Origin: Echinococcus granulosus
Lineage: Eukaryota; Platyhelminthes; Cestoda; Cyclophyllidea; Taeniidae
Reading direction: 5' to 3'
Assembly: GCF_000524195.1 (NCBI RefSeq)
Contig: NW_020170382.1
Location: 660,370-724,369 of the forward strand
Length of the DNA stretch: 64,000 nucleotides
Shown here: one piece after another, positions 26,093 through 48,991 of the stretch
How positions within the stretch are numbered: the stretch's first letter is position 1
Layout: each line of letters starts with the position of its first letter
Made by a program: the position numbers and the translations under genes
Notes under the pieces: generated by a model
The model's database searches: none
Told to the model about the DNA's origin: nothing
What the model saw: the letters and a program-made list of their open reading frames with translations, nothing else

Positions 26093-26165
26093 TGACCTGG
26101 AGACCCTGTTGCCGAGCGGAAATACAACCTGTGGAGCCTTAGGTATCGCGTAATCAAACTAGAAA
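26045..26165 (-). mobile_element. Broken or solo LTR of the TRIM-like family
   Basis: From TGCAGCTCCCTGAGTCTTCC onward the sequence follows the LTR consensus of copies A-D (GGCTGAGAGACTACCGACATG, then GGAAATACA, then CCTTAGG) but decays before the terminal TATTACA. There is no second LTR or interior next to it. It has the same orientation as the complete copies. Confidence 0.55.
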
Positions 26166-27479
26166 GGTGAGCTAGATGATATAAATGAGGGTGTCATACT
26201 ATCTAAAACTGTCAAAAATCCGGCGCTCGATGTTCTGCCAGTGGTAAACAAAAATCTTATCAACATGGAACCCAGCCAAAATACTTAAAAGCCATATTTT
26301 TTTTTGGGGAAAATCCAACTCAGGGAGGAAGCGTATAGCAGTCACCGATTTTCCAAATCAAAAATTTAGCTACTGTCTAAATTTTTTACGATGACTTTGG
26401 CTTTTACAATGCTTGCGGTGTCGTACTCGAAAAAAAAATACTTGAAGCAGATTAAAGAGGACGGTAAGAAGGTTATACTAGCAGTTGCATAAAGCCAAAG
26501 TAGAAGGTTTGTCTACGCAAGTCTCTAAATGCCAGCCATACCCTGTTAAGGAAATTTTTAGTAATTTACAAAAGAATAGACTTTACCCATGCGATTTTAA
26601 GTGCTAGCTTCTAAATTTCACATGCATCAATTCATTGCAAGTCAAAATTTGAATAGAACTGTTTACAGAATACCTGATTTCCAAATGCGATGAAACTGTG
26701 AAGATTTAACAGATTACTTAATTTTACTTTTGACATTACGGGCACTTGGACCACCACAAACTGTACTTGCGCGTCATGAGCCTCTCAGTCCTTCTACATT
26801 AAAAAATACACTTTCTGTTATGTCACAGTGGATTATTGCAACTTTAGAAGAACACTGGAGGCTGAAAAAGTTACACTCACTTTGTGTATCAAGAATATAT
26901 TCTCAAATTCGTTTGCTCTTGGGGGAGTAATCCTTGCGAATATTGAAACCAAAAGTCGAAACCTGAAATAAAACACTCGCTAATTAAAAGCTTGCCTAAA
27001 AAGTTATTACGGCTGACTTTGCCTTTATGAAAAAGCTACTATGTGGGAGAGGGGATCGTCCTGGGAGCAATTTGGTTTAGTTAAGGAATTCGTAAGCCAA
27101 AAAAATTTTCAAAGTTTAGAAAGTAATGTCATGCTTGGCACCACTTTAGTAGCGGCTTTGTTAGTTTATTAAACCTTTTGTTTTTTGATCTCTTTACCTA
27201 GCTTTAAAAATTTTAAACATGGGCTTTTGTTTATAATGCTGCACTCGACACGCGGTTAAGTCTAGTCGGGGAGCATTTGTGCGGTTTGTCTGATCACACA
27301 TCAGTTTTCTCTGGGCAATTTGCTTGTGGTAAAATAACCACGCATTTATGCCTAACATCTTCCGTCTTCTTGAAACTTTTTTTTAGTCTTTGACATGGAA
27401 CTTTGTTACTACACTCTTAATTCACTACTTCCGTTCTAGGGCATCTACCCCCTGCAACTTGTTTTATTTGCTTTTCACT

Positions 27480-27481
27480 AG
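27480..27481 (+). other. Splice acceptor just upstream of the DHX38 start codon
   Basis: A strong pyrimidine tract (TTGTTTTATTTGCTTTTCAC) ends in TAG eight bases before the ATG. It has the form of a 3' splice site. It could close an intron in the 5' untranslated region, or receive a spliced leader, since flatworms trans-splice many mRNAs. The sequence alone does not decide. Confidence 0.5.
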
Positions 27482-27489
27482 CTTAAAGT

Positions 27490-40586
<13,097 letters not shown>

Positions 40587-40651
40587 GAGGGCTGTTCAAT
40601 GCTTCCTCACCTCCTATTTTCCTTCTTTATATATATATATTTCAAAAATTC

Positions 40652-40657
40652 AATAAA
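40652..40657 (+). terminator. Poly(A) signal of DHX38
   Basis: An AATAAA lies 66 bases after the DHX38 stop codon, just beyond a short TA run (ATATATATATAT). Its position is normal for a short flatworm 3' untranslated region. Confidence 0.75.
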
Positions 40658-42163
40658 TTACTCTTAATAGATATTTTTTTCTTAACGCTTTTTTGGTTTA
40701 TGCCTGCTTTTTTGCTCGAGAAATGCAGACGCCAACTATTTTGTATAAACTATGATTGGAACTTCAGTAAAAGCTGCTGCTTATGATAGTCAACCAGTTT
40801 TTTTGTTCAGATTCTGTACTCTCAGGAATAACCAAAGGTAGGAAATAATGACTAGTTCACATTGAAGGACTTTGGTCCCTGTCTTTTTCATATTCTGACA
40901 GATCGTTTGAAATTAGTTTTTCTCCTACTCGTAAGCTTCTCATTTCCTCGACGTTTGTCACTTTGAGTCAAGGTGCTTCCCGCTCTTGCCCAAAGGAAAA
41001 TTCTTGTCCAAGCAATATGTCTATGACATGGCCATTTAAAGTGACTTGCATCACACGTTCGCGTTGTGTTTGCTTCGACAGATGAAGGCCACTTGAGTTT
41101 GGGGCTCAATAGAGGCCCATTTGAAGTACGTTTCCGCATATGGCTGTAAATTACAATGAAATTTGTTTGACTTGGCCGATGTGCGAATGAAAATAGGCGG
41201 AAATTCTATGAGAGGTTCACATGTTTGAACTTTTGGTTTGCGAAACATGATCCCGGTTGCTTGATAATTTCTTCCACAACAGAGGCGCTTTCCCACTTGA
41301 AGTCATTCCGAGGTGCTATGGTTCACCGCAGTGGAAGTCATTCCCGTACGCGCTGCTGTGGGTTGCTTCAGTTCCATAACAGCAATATAACTCTTCCGAA
41401 ATCGAGTGCCGCTTGTTGCGATAAAAGGAAGGTTACCTGTTTGCCCCAAATTTGTTTTATACTCTCACCTGTAACTGAATCGCAGGAGGATTACATTTGG
41501 CCACTTTGAAGATGACAGCATAAATTTCAACTAATGGGTTCTATCCATGCTTTTGCTGAATTAAGTAATAGCGGGTCGGTAATAAATTTCACTTAAAATG
41601 CTACTTATTGATGAATGAAGTAGGGAATGCTCTTTACCTGTCGTCGTCTTTTCTCAATCCCGTAACCTGTCAACACAAGGAGTGTGTTTTCCCATGCACG
41701 TACACACACATCCATTTACGACACTTCGCCATCTGCCTTCACGTTGCGCATCAAAACGCGTTCCGTGATGGGTCACGTTTAAAAAAATTGTTTTGGAGAC
41801 CCCGTTGGGTAATGTGTGCATAGCGAGCAGTTGATTGTCTTAGCCTTTGCCACTAATGTTATGCATAATTGTGAAGCTCACTTTCTTACTGCTCATTCCA
41901 CAAAACTATCGCTTCTGTGACGTTGATACTCTAAAATGTCACACTTCACGGACTCCAACATTAGCGTCATTCATCTTTGCTCGCTGGGTCCGGGGGCTGT
42001 GGCCGTGAGGCGCAACTGCCTAGGTTCTTAATTGTGTGTAGGCTAGCTTTTTCGTTAAAACTCACTCTGACTCATTTTTGAGCTTGAAATTTATTATAGT
42101 ACAATTGTTTCCTGGTTAGTTCTGAGTTTGGTGAAAGAAAACCACTTCCTTGTCTTTCGTTTT
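40658..42163. other. Intergenic DNA between DHX38 and SEM1
   Basis: About 1.5 kb with no recognisable gene. A short G+C-rich patch at 41983-42013 (GGGTCCGGGGGCTGTGGCCG) stands out from the surroundings and could belong to the SEM1 promoter or 5' untranslated region. The distance argues against a tight DHX38-SEM1 polycistron. Confidence 0.4.
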
Positions 42164-42165
42164 AG
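42164..42165 (+). other. Splice acceptor just upstream of the SEM1 start codon
   Basis: A pyrimidine-rich run (ACTTCCTTGTCTTTCGTTTT) ends in AG three bases before ATGATGG. It may receive a spliced leader or close a 5' untranslated intron. Flatworm leaders that end in AUG would here be in frame with the SEM1 start (ATG-TTC-ATG-ATG), an inference from general knowledge of flatworm leaders. Confidence 0.55.
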
Positions 42166-42168
42166 TTC

Positions 42169-42863
42169 ATGATGGCTAAATCAGGCGTGAACGAGAAGCA
42201 AGGTATGTATCAGGATGTCAATGAATTCGAGGAGTTCATCGTGGAAGGTAAAACAGCATTCTGAAGGCTTCAACTTGATATTACTACGAAGAACATTGTT
42301 TAAATGGTTTTCTCTGCATCTTTTCAGATTGGGACGCAAATGAGGAGGATGCGAGTGATAAAAATGTGTGGGATGAAGAGTGGGATCGTGAGGATTACGA
42401 AAATGATGAATTTACACAACGCCTGAGGTAGGTTCACATCGCTATTTATCATTCACGGGAACTGCTGCATATTCCTATTTTTTTACTAAATCTGGGTTTA
42501 CCAAACTCCGAATGGCTCTGTGGAAAGTCCTTTCGATTTTTATGATGTGTCAAAAACGACTCTTTTTGGGACTCTCTAGTCAAACTAGGTCCTTAAATTT
42601 TACACGTTTGTAATAAAAGTGGACACTGGTGGACGCGGGCTACTACACGGAGTAGTAAGTGACATATCCGTCCCAGCGGTAGGGCCGCAGACAATAGCGC
42701 TAGGTGAGTTCCTGCGTAGCATAACGTCGAGTAACCAAGTCTCTTGTCAACAAAGGTGCAAAACTCGTAGAGAAGCTCCTTCTGGCCTCACTATGGATAC
42801 TAATATCGTTTCTTTTTTACTGATTTTAGGAGCGACCTTCAAAAGTGGGGATACCTGGCATGA
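42169..42863 (+). CDS. SEM1: SEM1/DSS1, 26S proteasome lid and TREX-2 subunit
   Basis: This tiny acidic protein binds the proteasome lid (RPN3/RPN7), BRCA2 and the TREX-2 mRNA-export complex. Exons: 42169-42247, 42328-42427, 42830-42863, with phases 1 and 2 that fit exactly. The product is 70 residues, the same length as human SEM1. The N-terminal half has NEFEEFIVEDWDA, matching the family DEFEEFPAEDW; the second acidic box has VWDEEWDRED; and the C-terminal helix is QRLRSDLQKWGY, matching QLRAELEKHGY. The ORF starts with two Met codons and the first is used here. Each exon is too short to be found without splicing. Confidence 0.95.
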
Positions 42864-43552
42864 GTGATTCGACTCTTTATGTAAAATGCTGCCTTACGAA
42901 AAGTTTTTTTACTTTATGTATCCTTTTGTTGTCTGCTTCTTGTGATATTTTCCTATTCCGTGTATTTTTACCAACTTATGACATTGGAGGTTTGGAGCAT
43001 GTCATCGAAGTAGTAGGTAGTTGTTATTTCATTTTCAGTCATTATGCAGCGGTGTCAGGGAAGCAAAACTCAACTCGCATTCAGCACGATCAGCCGAAAC
43101 GCGCAAACTTGAGTTAGAGCCAAACCAATACCGGCTTTGAGAGAATTAAAATCCTGTTTTTTTCTTGCTGCAAAGCGTTTGGTGCAGTCTTCTCATTTCG
43201 AACGCAGATCGCTCTGTACAGAACTAGCTGTTTGCGAAATCATTCTTGTGATAGGTAACAGGTGGACGCTTCTACCCTAAGTCTATTCAGCTATGCTAAC
43301 GAGACCCTTCTTGCTGAATTTATTGTTATGTGCAAAATTCGCAAACTTTCTTTCACACCTTACGACCGAAACAAGCAGAAAGTAAAAGCGTCCCCAGTTT
43401 TGTGCGCTTTTAAAAGCTCACGTCCCGTGCATGATTTCCTGCTGAAATTTGTAGTTATATGATTCAAACATACTTAAAATACGCTCCAGTCTGCGTAGCT
43501 CTCGAGCTGACACAATTAAGATGCCATTTTCGGGAGAACAGAAATGTGCTCC

Positions 43553-43558
43553 AATAAA
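43553..43558 (+). terminator. Possible poly(A) signal of SEM1
   Basis: An AATAAA lies about 690 bases downstream of the SEM1 stop. That is far for such a short gene; an ATTAAA nearer the gene (around 43145) is an alternative. Confidence 0.3.
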
Positions 43559-43964
43559 CGTATCTTCGTCTTACCTCGCATTGTCGATTGTGCAGGAGTG
43601 TCTCTGGTCTCTGGTGCTCTGCCGACGTACTCCCAGTTGACAGTATTTTGCTACCACTGAGCGCTCACTGTTAGCAAATTCGTTATCAGGGGCCTGGAGA
43701 AAAATCAACGCACCCTATCCTGTTGCAACATGCAGCTAATTACCGCCAATGTTTGACGAGTTTAACTGCTGCTTGAAAGCTAAAGCGTCAAAATTGCATT
43801 AGATAGGCTTGTCTGTGAGATGTCTAGAGACTATTTAGCAGAGCTGCCATCTCCTCAATGCATTTAAGTTAGTTGTCGGTCCGTACAACTCATGTACTTC
43901 TTGCCGCCTTCGAAAGAATGGTCGTTTACCAGGTGAAGCGATACACTTGCAATATACTTGTAAT

Positions 43965-44375
43965 TACCGCAGTGGAAAAGCCCTCCTACCAACTTTCTCG
44001 ATTCCCGTGTGCATCCAAGTACTCAGCCCCTCTGCCATCATCAACTATTGTTCATTCTGAATTTGATTTGAAAAGCTTCTCTCATGCTTTCACAACAGCA
44101 CCAATCTTAATGGTGGAATGAATGCGTCTTCTTTGGACACACCACTTTCCAATCCATTTGCCGCTACAGCTGCCCCAAATCGGAGTGGGGTGTGACTATC
44201 CCACAGCATCCAGCATCCACTTAATTTGTTTAACCTCAAGAGCCCTTTTTACAGCACATAATTCAAGGCAAGTGGGTATCCCAAACCTACGAAGGGCCTG
44301 TGCCACCTACTTGTGACACCGGATTGAGATGAGATAATCGGGACGTCACACATAAGTGACGTTGGGAATGAATAT
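43965..44375 (+). repeat. Dispersed repeat, left arm of an inverted pair
   Basis: About 410 bp here are the reverse complement of 50715-51140, with roughly four in five bases identical by eye. Shared landmarks are CTCCTACCAAC, TTCATTCTGAATTTGA, GGAATGAATGCG, CTACAGCTGCCCCAAA, TTTGTTTAACCTCAAGAG and GAAGGGCC. The outer end is the palindrome-like CGTCACACATAAGTGACG. No ORF is shared. The class is unknown. Confidence 0.75.
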
Positions 44376-45925
44376 GTTGAGTGGTACAATTGAAATTAAC
44401 CTATAAATCAAACATTTCGGTATGATTTAGTGTTTTACAGACTCAGGGCTTTCAGCACTCTTTAAAACACCAGGTGAGTTCCTAGGACACGCCTTTCAAG
44501 ATAGCTGCATAACTTGCTTTAGTTTATATCAGTAAGTCTTTGTAGGTGTTAAAGGGAAAAGGCCTTCAATGTCTTTGTCTCCTGCAGAACAGGCACTACA
44601 CAATGCACCTCGCAGCCTGTCATCGTCAACGGTGCTTTTGCGATAGATATTCGATTTTAAAAGCAAAGTTGACCCTTTATTCCCTTCATCCCCAGTAGTA
44701 ATTCAGCGACCGAATCTAGAAACTCAATACAAAACCATTTTTTTGTTAGTGATTACTCAGTACCTCTGAAAAGACACCAAAATCTGAACTAGAGGCTAAG
44801 CTTGTATGGTCAAATAAAGAGTATCCAGATGCAACTGTTGCATGGACGAGTTCCGACATTTTCGATAAGGAAATGGAAGTAAGATTTTCGACTTCCCATC
44901 TATAAACGTAAATCATTGTGGGTGACTTAATGATGTATAGAGTGAATAGAAGTAGTTGGAAGGACACAAGGAAAACCCATAGTGTTATTAGTTTTTCCTC
45001 GATTCAACGTGTATTTCTGGTATCAAAGAAGGAAGGTTGCTATTTATTGCCGTAAGAAGTACCGGAAGATAATGCATTTTAGATAAAAGAAGGGGGAGTA
45101 AAGTTGATCAAAATTTTGGAAAGTTGGTTCAAGGTAGGTGGTCAGAATAGGACAAGCTCGGTACTTTTCTTAACCCCCTTGCCGATGTCCGCACTTCTCA
45201 ACCGTAGCAAATGCAGATCACCAAGTTATACTAAGCTAAAACAAATATGTCATGAGTTGTCCTAGTTACGCAATGTTTTTTGTGAAAATTAACTCCAAAA
45301 CGTGCTATTGCTCTTTATTATGGAACCACATATGAATGTAGGACGCTCGACTATTCGTGAAAAGATGGCCTAGAACTAAAAGTGGAACTAGAACACCCTT
45401 TACAACCTGTTGTAATAAGATCTAGAATCAGTAGATAGTATCGAAATTTGCGACTGCCCAGATTTTGTTAAGACCAAGGAAATGCAAAGGCAGACCCATT
45501 TTAAGGCCTAGGGAGGTGTCTCGTCTCTCACAGTGGTGTCTCTTCTACGCTCTCCCCACCAGGCGTAAATCCACAGGATTAACTGATATTTACAAGCCAA
45601 AGTATTTCTGTTCAACGTAAATACTGAAGAATAGCATACGGCGCTCATGGAGAGCATAATCCAATTCTGTGCGATAAAAATTATGGCTACTTCTAAATTC
45701 AGTAGGTATCCTCCGTAGCTAATGCGGGCATGTGACGACATTGACCCTCAATTTTGAATAAAGCAATACGGGCTGGTACAATGCACTTCTACTCGTCCAT
45801 CTGCGATAACGAGCAGTATAAAGCGACCAAGTAATATTTACAATAAAATTTACATAGCTTAGGAAGGCTTATCAAATGCTGGATCTATTTAAATAATCAC
45901 TGTTGGAATCCATCATCATTTCCAG

Positions 45926-46106
45926 AAGAAAAACAAATTTGCTGCAAACCTCACTTTCCTGCAACGTCCCGTCTCTTGATGCAAACAAGCCAGCCGCAGT
46001 CGTCTCCGTTTCTTTCTCACTTACATTTCGTGACTATCTTGAAGAAATACAAAAAAACATTCTTCCTGCTGATTCACTAGTCCTGGTTGTTTCTCACGAA
46101 GGAAAG
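45926..46106 (+). other. Exon-like open frame of unknown origin
   Basis: An open frame is bordered by tttccag and GTATGAG. The peptide (including LTFRDYLEEIQKNILPADSL) has ordinary composition but I do not recognise it, and no partner exon was found on this strand. It may be chance. Confidence 0.15.
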
Positions 46107-46295
46107 GTATGAGCAGTCTTCATGCACATCTCATAAAAGTCGCGTCATATGACATTCAGCAAATAGATTTCACCCCCAGTCGCTCTTAGGTTGACACGCA
46201 GTAAGTAGACAATTCCACCTGCTGTTCACCATCCACACCACACTCAAAACGAGCACAATCTTCTGCAGAACAAGTGATGCGTGACTTAGAAGGTT

Positions 46296-46314
46296 GGGAG
46301 GGAGGAAGGGAGGG
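46296..46314 (+). other. Canonical G-quadruplex motif
   Basis: The sequence GGGAGGGAGGAAGGGAGGG has four G3 runs separated by loops of 1, 5 and 1 bases, which fits the classical intramolecular G4 pattern. It sits in a purine-rich stretch with no gene. Confidence 0.6.
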
Positions 46315-46481
46315 AGAAGGTGGTGAGGTGGTGCATCATTTCGGTCGGACCAAACGAGGACATGCTCCTCCGCTTAACGAACTCTGCAATAAAAAATCAT
46401 TTCTTATCCAAAGTCACCCAGTCATTACACTCACCCTCCTCTCTGTTCACTCATTTAATCAAACAGCCTATAATGCACGGC

Positions 46482-47000
46482 ACATCTGCATAACACATTA
46501 AAAAATATGAAGGACGACAAATTGTCAATCTTTGAAGATTACTGTCATCTGCTTTCAATGCATGTCCTGTGGTGCCTATCAGTGTGGCAACATCCCCACC
46601 GTTCCCTTTGTGATCTTAAACACTACAAAAGGTGGCTCTTCGTACGCAAATCTCCAACTCTTCTAACTAATAGGGCACGTAAACCAATTCTGCACTGGTG
46701 TCAAGGCTAGAGAGCATTCCCCATTTCTCTTTGCACATCTCTCTTGCAGCGGTTCCATAGCAAAATCAAACGAATGCAAATCATCTGCACCACCGTATAC
46801 AATAAAAATACCACAGAGCGCAAGAAAAGTGGAGAGCACAGTGAATAGAAAATAGCACTGATTAATTGGTCCACATGCTCGATCCACGCTTTATAATGCA
46901 AACACAGAAAATCGGGTGAATCCTGCAAGGTCCTACAAGCTACTCCGGCAACCGATCCTCTAGCAAAACATGGCCAAATGCACGTCGACTCCGTTCAAAA
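46482..47000 (-). repeat. Dispersed repeat, copy 1 (matches 63450-64000)
   Basis: On the minus strand this stretch matches the right end of the window. The best part is 46482-46565, which follows 63925-64000 almost base for base (GCAGATGACAGTA, CTTCAAAGA, TGACAATTTGTCGTC, TATTTTTTAATGTGTTATGC). Weaker similarity extends through AAGAGTTGGAGATT and AGTGTTTAAG to CGGTT and CTTGTAGG, about 500 bp in all. The match runs off the end of the window, so the element may be longer. No protein is shared. Confidence 0.65.
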
Positions 47001-47809
47001 TAATGTTCTTTTACACCACCTTCTCAAAGCACACTCCAAGTGGATACAATCAGTGTCTCCAGCGACGTACGCCTGTGCTCAAATCCACGATTCCTTGTGG
47101 TGCATCGAAAAACGGGGATACAGAAGCGTAATGACACAGGCAGGCAAGTAGCAAAAGCAACAACTCTTTCATGAACACAAATAAATTTTTGTGGTTTTTT
47201 TTACCAAGCGATTCACGAAACAGTTTCAGTCCAAACCCCAAAATACGGCTGTCCAAAGTGCTAGCGCATTCATACAATGGTTTGTTTTGATGCAATGAAA
47301 AACGAAAGACCAGAAACAAAATACGGTTAAAATAAGTAAAAATAAATACGCCTCCAAAAATCCAGCGATAGTTAGTAAGGAATGTAGGAAACAATATTTA
47401 TCCAAGCTCCTAAATAAATTTTCAAAAGGAGAGGGTTTACTGTGCCAGTAACAAGCCTCCCTACCCATTTCCATCCTCTGACAATCAAAAATAAGGAAAA
47501 ATATATGATTATCAAAAAAATCAAGGATTAGGCCCACAATCGCATGGATTTTCCTGGGTCTCCGGAGAATGCAAATCTTTGCTTATCTCAACTCCCTAAA
47601 GGAACTACGTTCCCAATTTGTCCTCCAGACATCACCCAAAGACCAGAAAAATACCCATGTGTTTTTCCTTCTTCAAGACCAGAGAAAAATGCACATAATT
47701 TGCGACTTTTTTGCAATCCTACCACCCGGTCAGGTCTGTCACTGTGATTCCCAGTGGAACATCTACGTGTGGAAGTAATGAAGACATCTGCTTCAATTCA
47801 TGTACTCAC

Positions 47810-48058
47810 CCGCTCAACAAACAGGTAGAAGATAATTGAAAATGCAACGGAGGTTAAGTCTAGCCAAATTGAGTTTATTTTTCGATTATCTGACCTCGGA
47901 CCTGTACCACGATTCAAAGAGAGGAAGCATATGCTGCTGTACAGTCTGTACTCATTGAACCGGAAGAAGAGACAACCAGAAATGAAATATTTTTCAAGCA
48001 GGCATGAAGTTGGAGCAAATTTACCTTCTAAGATCCACCGCAAAGCCTGTTTATATAC
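47810..48058 (-). CDS. Unassigned exon-like ORF, possible membrane protein
   Basis: This 83-codon open frame on the minus strand lies between a good acceptor (CCACCTTATCAG) and a good donor (GTGAGT), phase 0 at both ends. The peptide contains VYKQALRWILEGK and, near the end, NRKINSIWLDLTSVAFSIIF, a hydrophobic segment. The order of motifs faintly resembles the GPI-GlcNAc transferase subunit PIGQ (VFK...LLD...), but the match is weak and the highly conserved GKK-N-LR-DQL block of that family was not found downstream. It could equally be a chance frame or part of a decayed gene. Confidence 0.3.
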
Positions 48059-48375
48059 CTGATAAGGTGGACATAAAAATAACCTCCGTTTGAACTCTCA
48101 AAATACCAGCCTAAAGCCGAAATCAGGTTTGTCGCAAAAGTTTTATGCATGCTTCGATGTGATATAATTAGTAATGAGACCAAAAGAATTTAACTGAAAA
48201 GGCGCAATTCGAGGCCATTTAAGGAACGGGCACTAATAAAAGATGTCTGTGTCTACTAGACGAATGTACTGTAATAGTGTAACGCATGTGTATTTATCAT
48301 TCAATGACATGCAGTAGAGCATCGTAAAAATAACCAAAAACCTAGAATGCTTCTTTAAATAAAGAAGAGCCGTCA

Positions 48376-48381
48376 TTTATT
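48376..48381 (-). terminator. Poly(A) signal for the distal SLC2A last exon
   Basis: TTTATT on the plus strand is AATAAA on the minus strand, about 240 bases after the stop of the distal exon. A second one at 48426-48431 lies nearer the gene. Either could end the long isoform. Confidence 0.55.
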
Positions 48382-48622
48382 CCTGTCATTGATGGCCATA
48401 GGGAACAAGGAAAAGGGAGGTCAGGTTTATTGAAACAATACTGTGTATCTTAGCACATCCATCCACCAACGATATGTTATGGTGTATCGAAAACACGGAA
48501 TAATGAACGGCTAAAAAGAATACAACTTAAGAAACGCTATTCTAAAGTCAGAGTCACTTTAAAAAAATACGTCACAGATAATAAAAAAATAGACGAATGG
48601 GTTAGGTGGAGTAAGTGAAAAG

Positions 48623-48991
48623 CTACGGCAGAGACACACTCGCAGCAGGCTGCAGAAAGACTTTATTGGTCTCAGGCAGCCGACGATAGAGCCAGATGGT
48701 GGCGAAAGTAGTGATGGCGCTGTAGAAGACAAAGATAATCACCTCGCCAATCCCGGCGCTAACATTGGCATCGTTGGAGGTGCTGCCACCGAGAGCGTTG
48801 ACGAGAGGTTGGAAGGTCTGGGTAACGACGAAGGAGGTGATCCAGTTGACCGCCACAGCTGCACCACCCACAGTGCCTCTGTGCTGAGGGGGAAAGAGCT
48901 CCGTACTCACCAACATCGCTAGCGGTCCCCAGCCGCACTGGAAGCCCAGAAGAAATCCTACCAGTGACAGACTTGGCACCACGGGTGACAA
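48623..48991 (-). CDS. SLC2A-family transporter alternative last exon, distal (TM10-TM12)
   Basis: The acceptor is ttctttattatgcag and the phase is 0. The exon has 123 codons with stop: LVGFLLGFQCGWGPLAMLVS (TM10), ELFPPQHRGTVGG, AVAVNWITSFVVTQTFQPLV (TM11), a longer polar loop with GGSTSNDANVSAG, TM12 and RRLPETN, with a tail ending VSLP. It can replace the proximal exon without changing frame. No N-terminal transporter exons lie between the two, so a separate tandem gene is unlikely. Confidence 0.9.
   Translation of the reverse strand: MSPVVPSLSLVGFLLGFQCGWGPLAMLVSTELFPPQHRGTVGGAAVAVNWITSFVVTQTFQPLVNALGGSTSNDANVSAGIGEVIIFVFYSAITTFATIWLYRRLPETNKVFLQPAASVSLP

Larger units (their letters stand above)
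23233..27489. other. Intergenic DNA between the ELK flank and DHX38
   Basis: No gene was recognised. The stretch holds the palindrome at 24814-24833, a broken LTR near 26045-26165 and a hairpin-forming inverted repeat at 26018-26092. The last few hundred bases presumably carry the DHX38 promoter and 5' untranslated region, but I see no core promoter motif that I would defend. Confidence 0.45.
42864..46480. other. Intergenic DNA right of SEM1
   Basis: No gene was recognised. The stretch holds one arm of the inverted repeat pair (43965-44375), a G-quadruplex motif (46296-46314) and one exon-like open frame (45926-46106) with AG/GT borders but no family match. Confidence 0.4.

Noticed and set aside
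26730..26930. 66-codon frame upstream of DHX38
   Set aside because: No similarity to a known family and no splice signals; typical of chance frames in this AT-rich flank.
46707..46928. Minus-strand frame with a hydrophobic stretch after H-V-D-Q-L that recalls the PIGQ membrane segment after D-L-D-Q-L
   Set aside because: It lies inside a dispersed repeat (second copy at 63450-64000 with stops in the same place) and lacks the conserved GKK-N-LR block that precedes DQL in PIGQ.
47050..47537. Two overlapping hydrophobic minus-strand frames of 103-114 codons
   Set aside because: The region is T-rich on the minus strand, which yields Leu/Phe-rich frames by chance. No matched splice sites or family signature were found.
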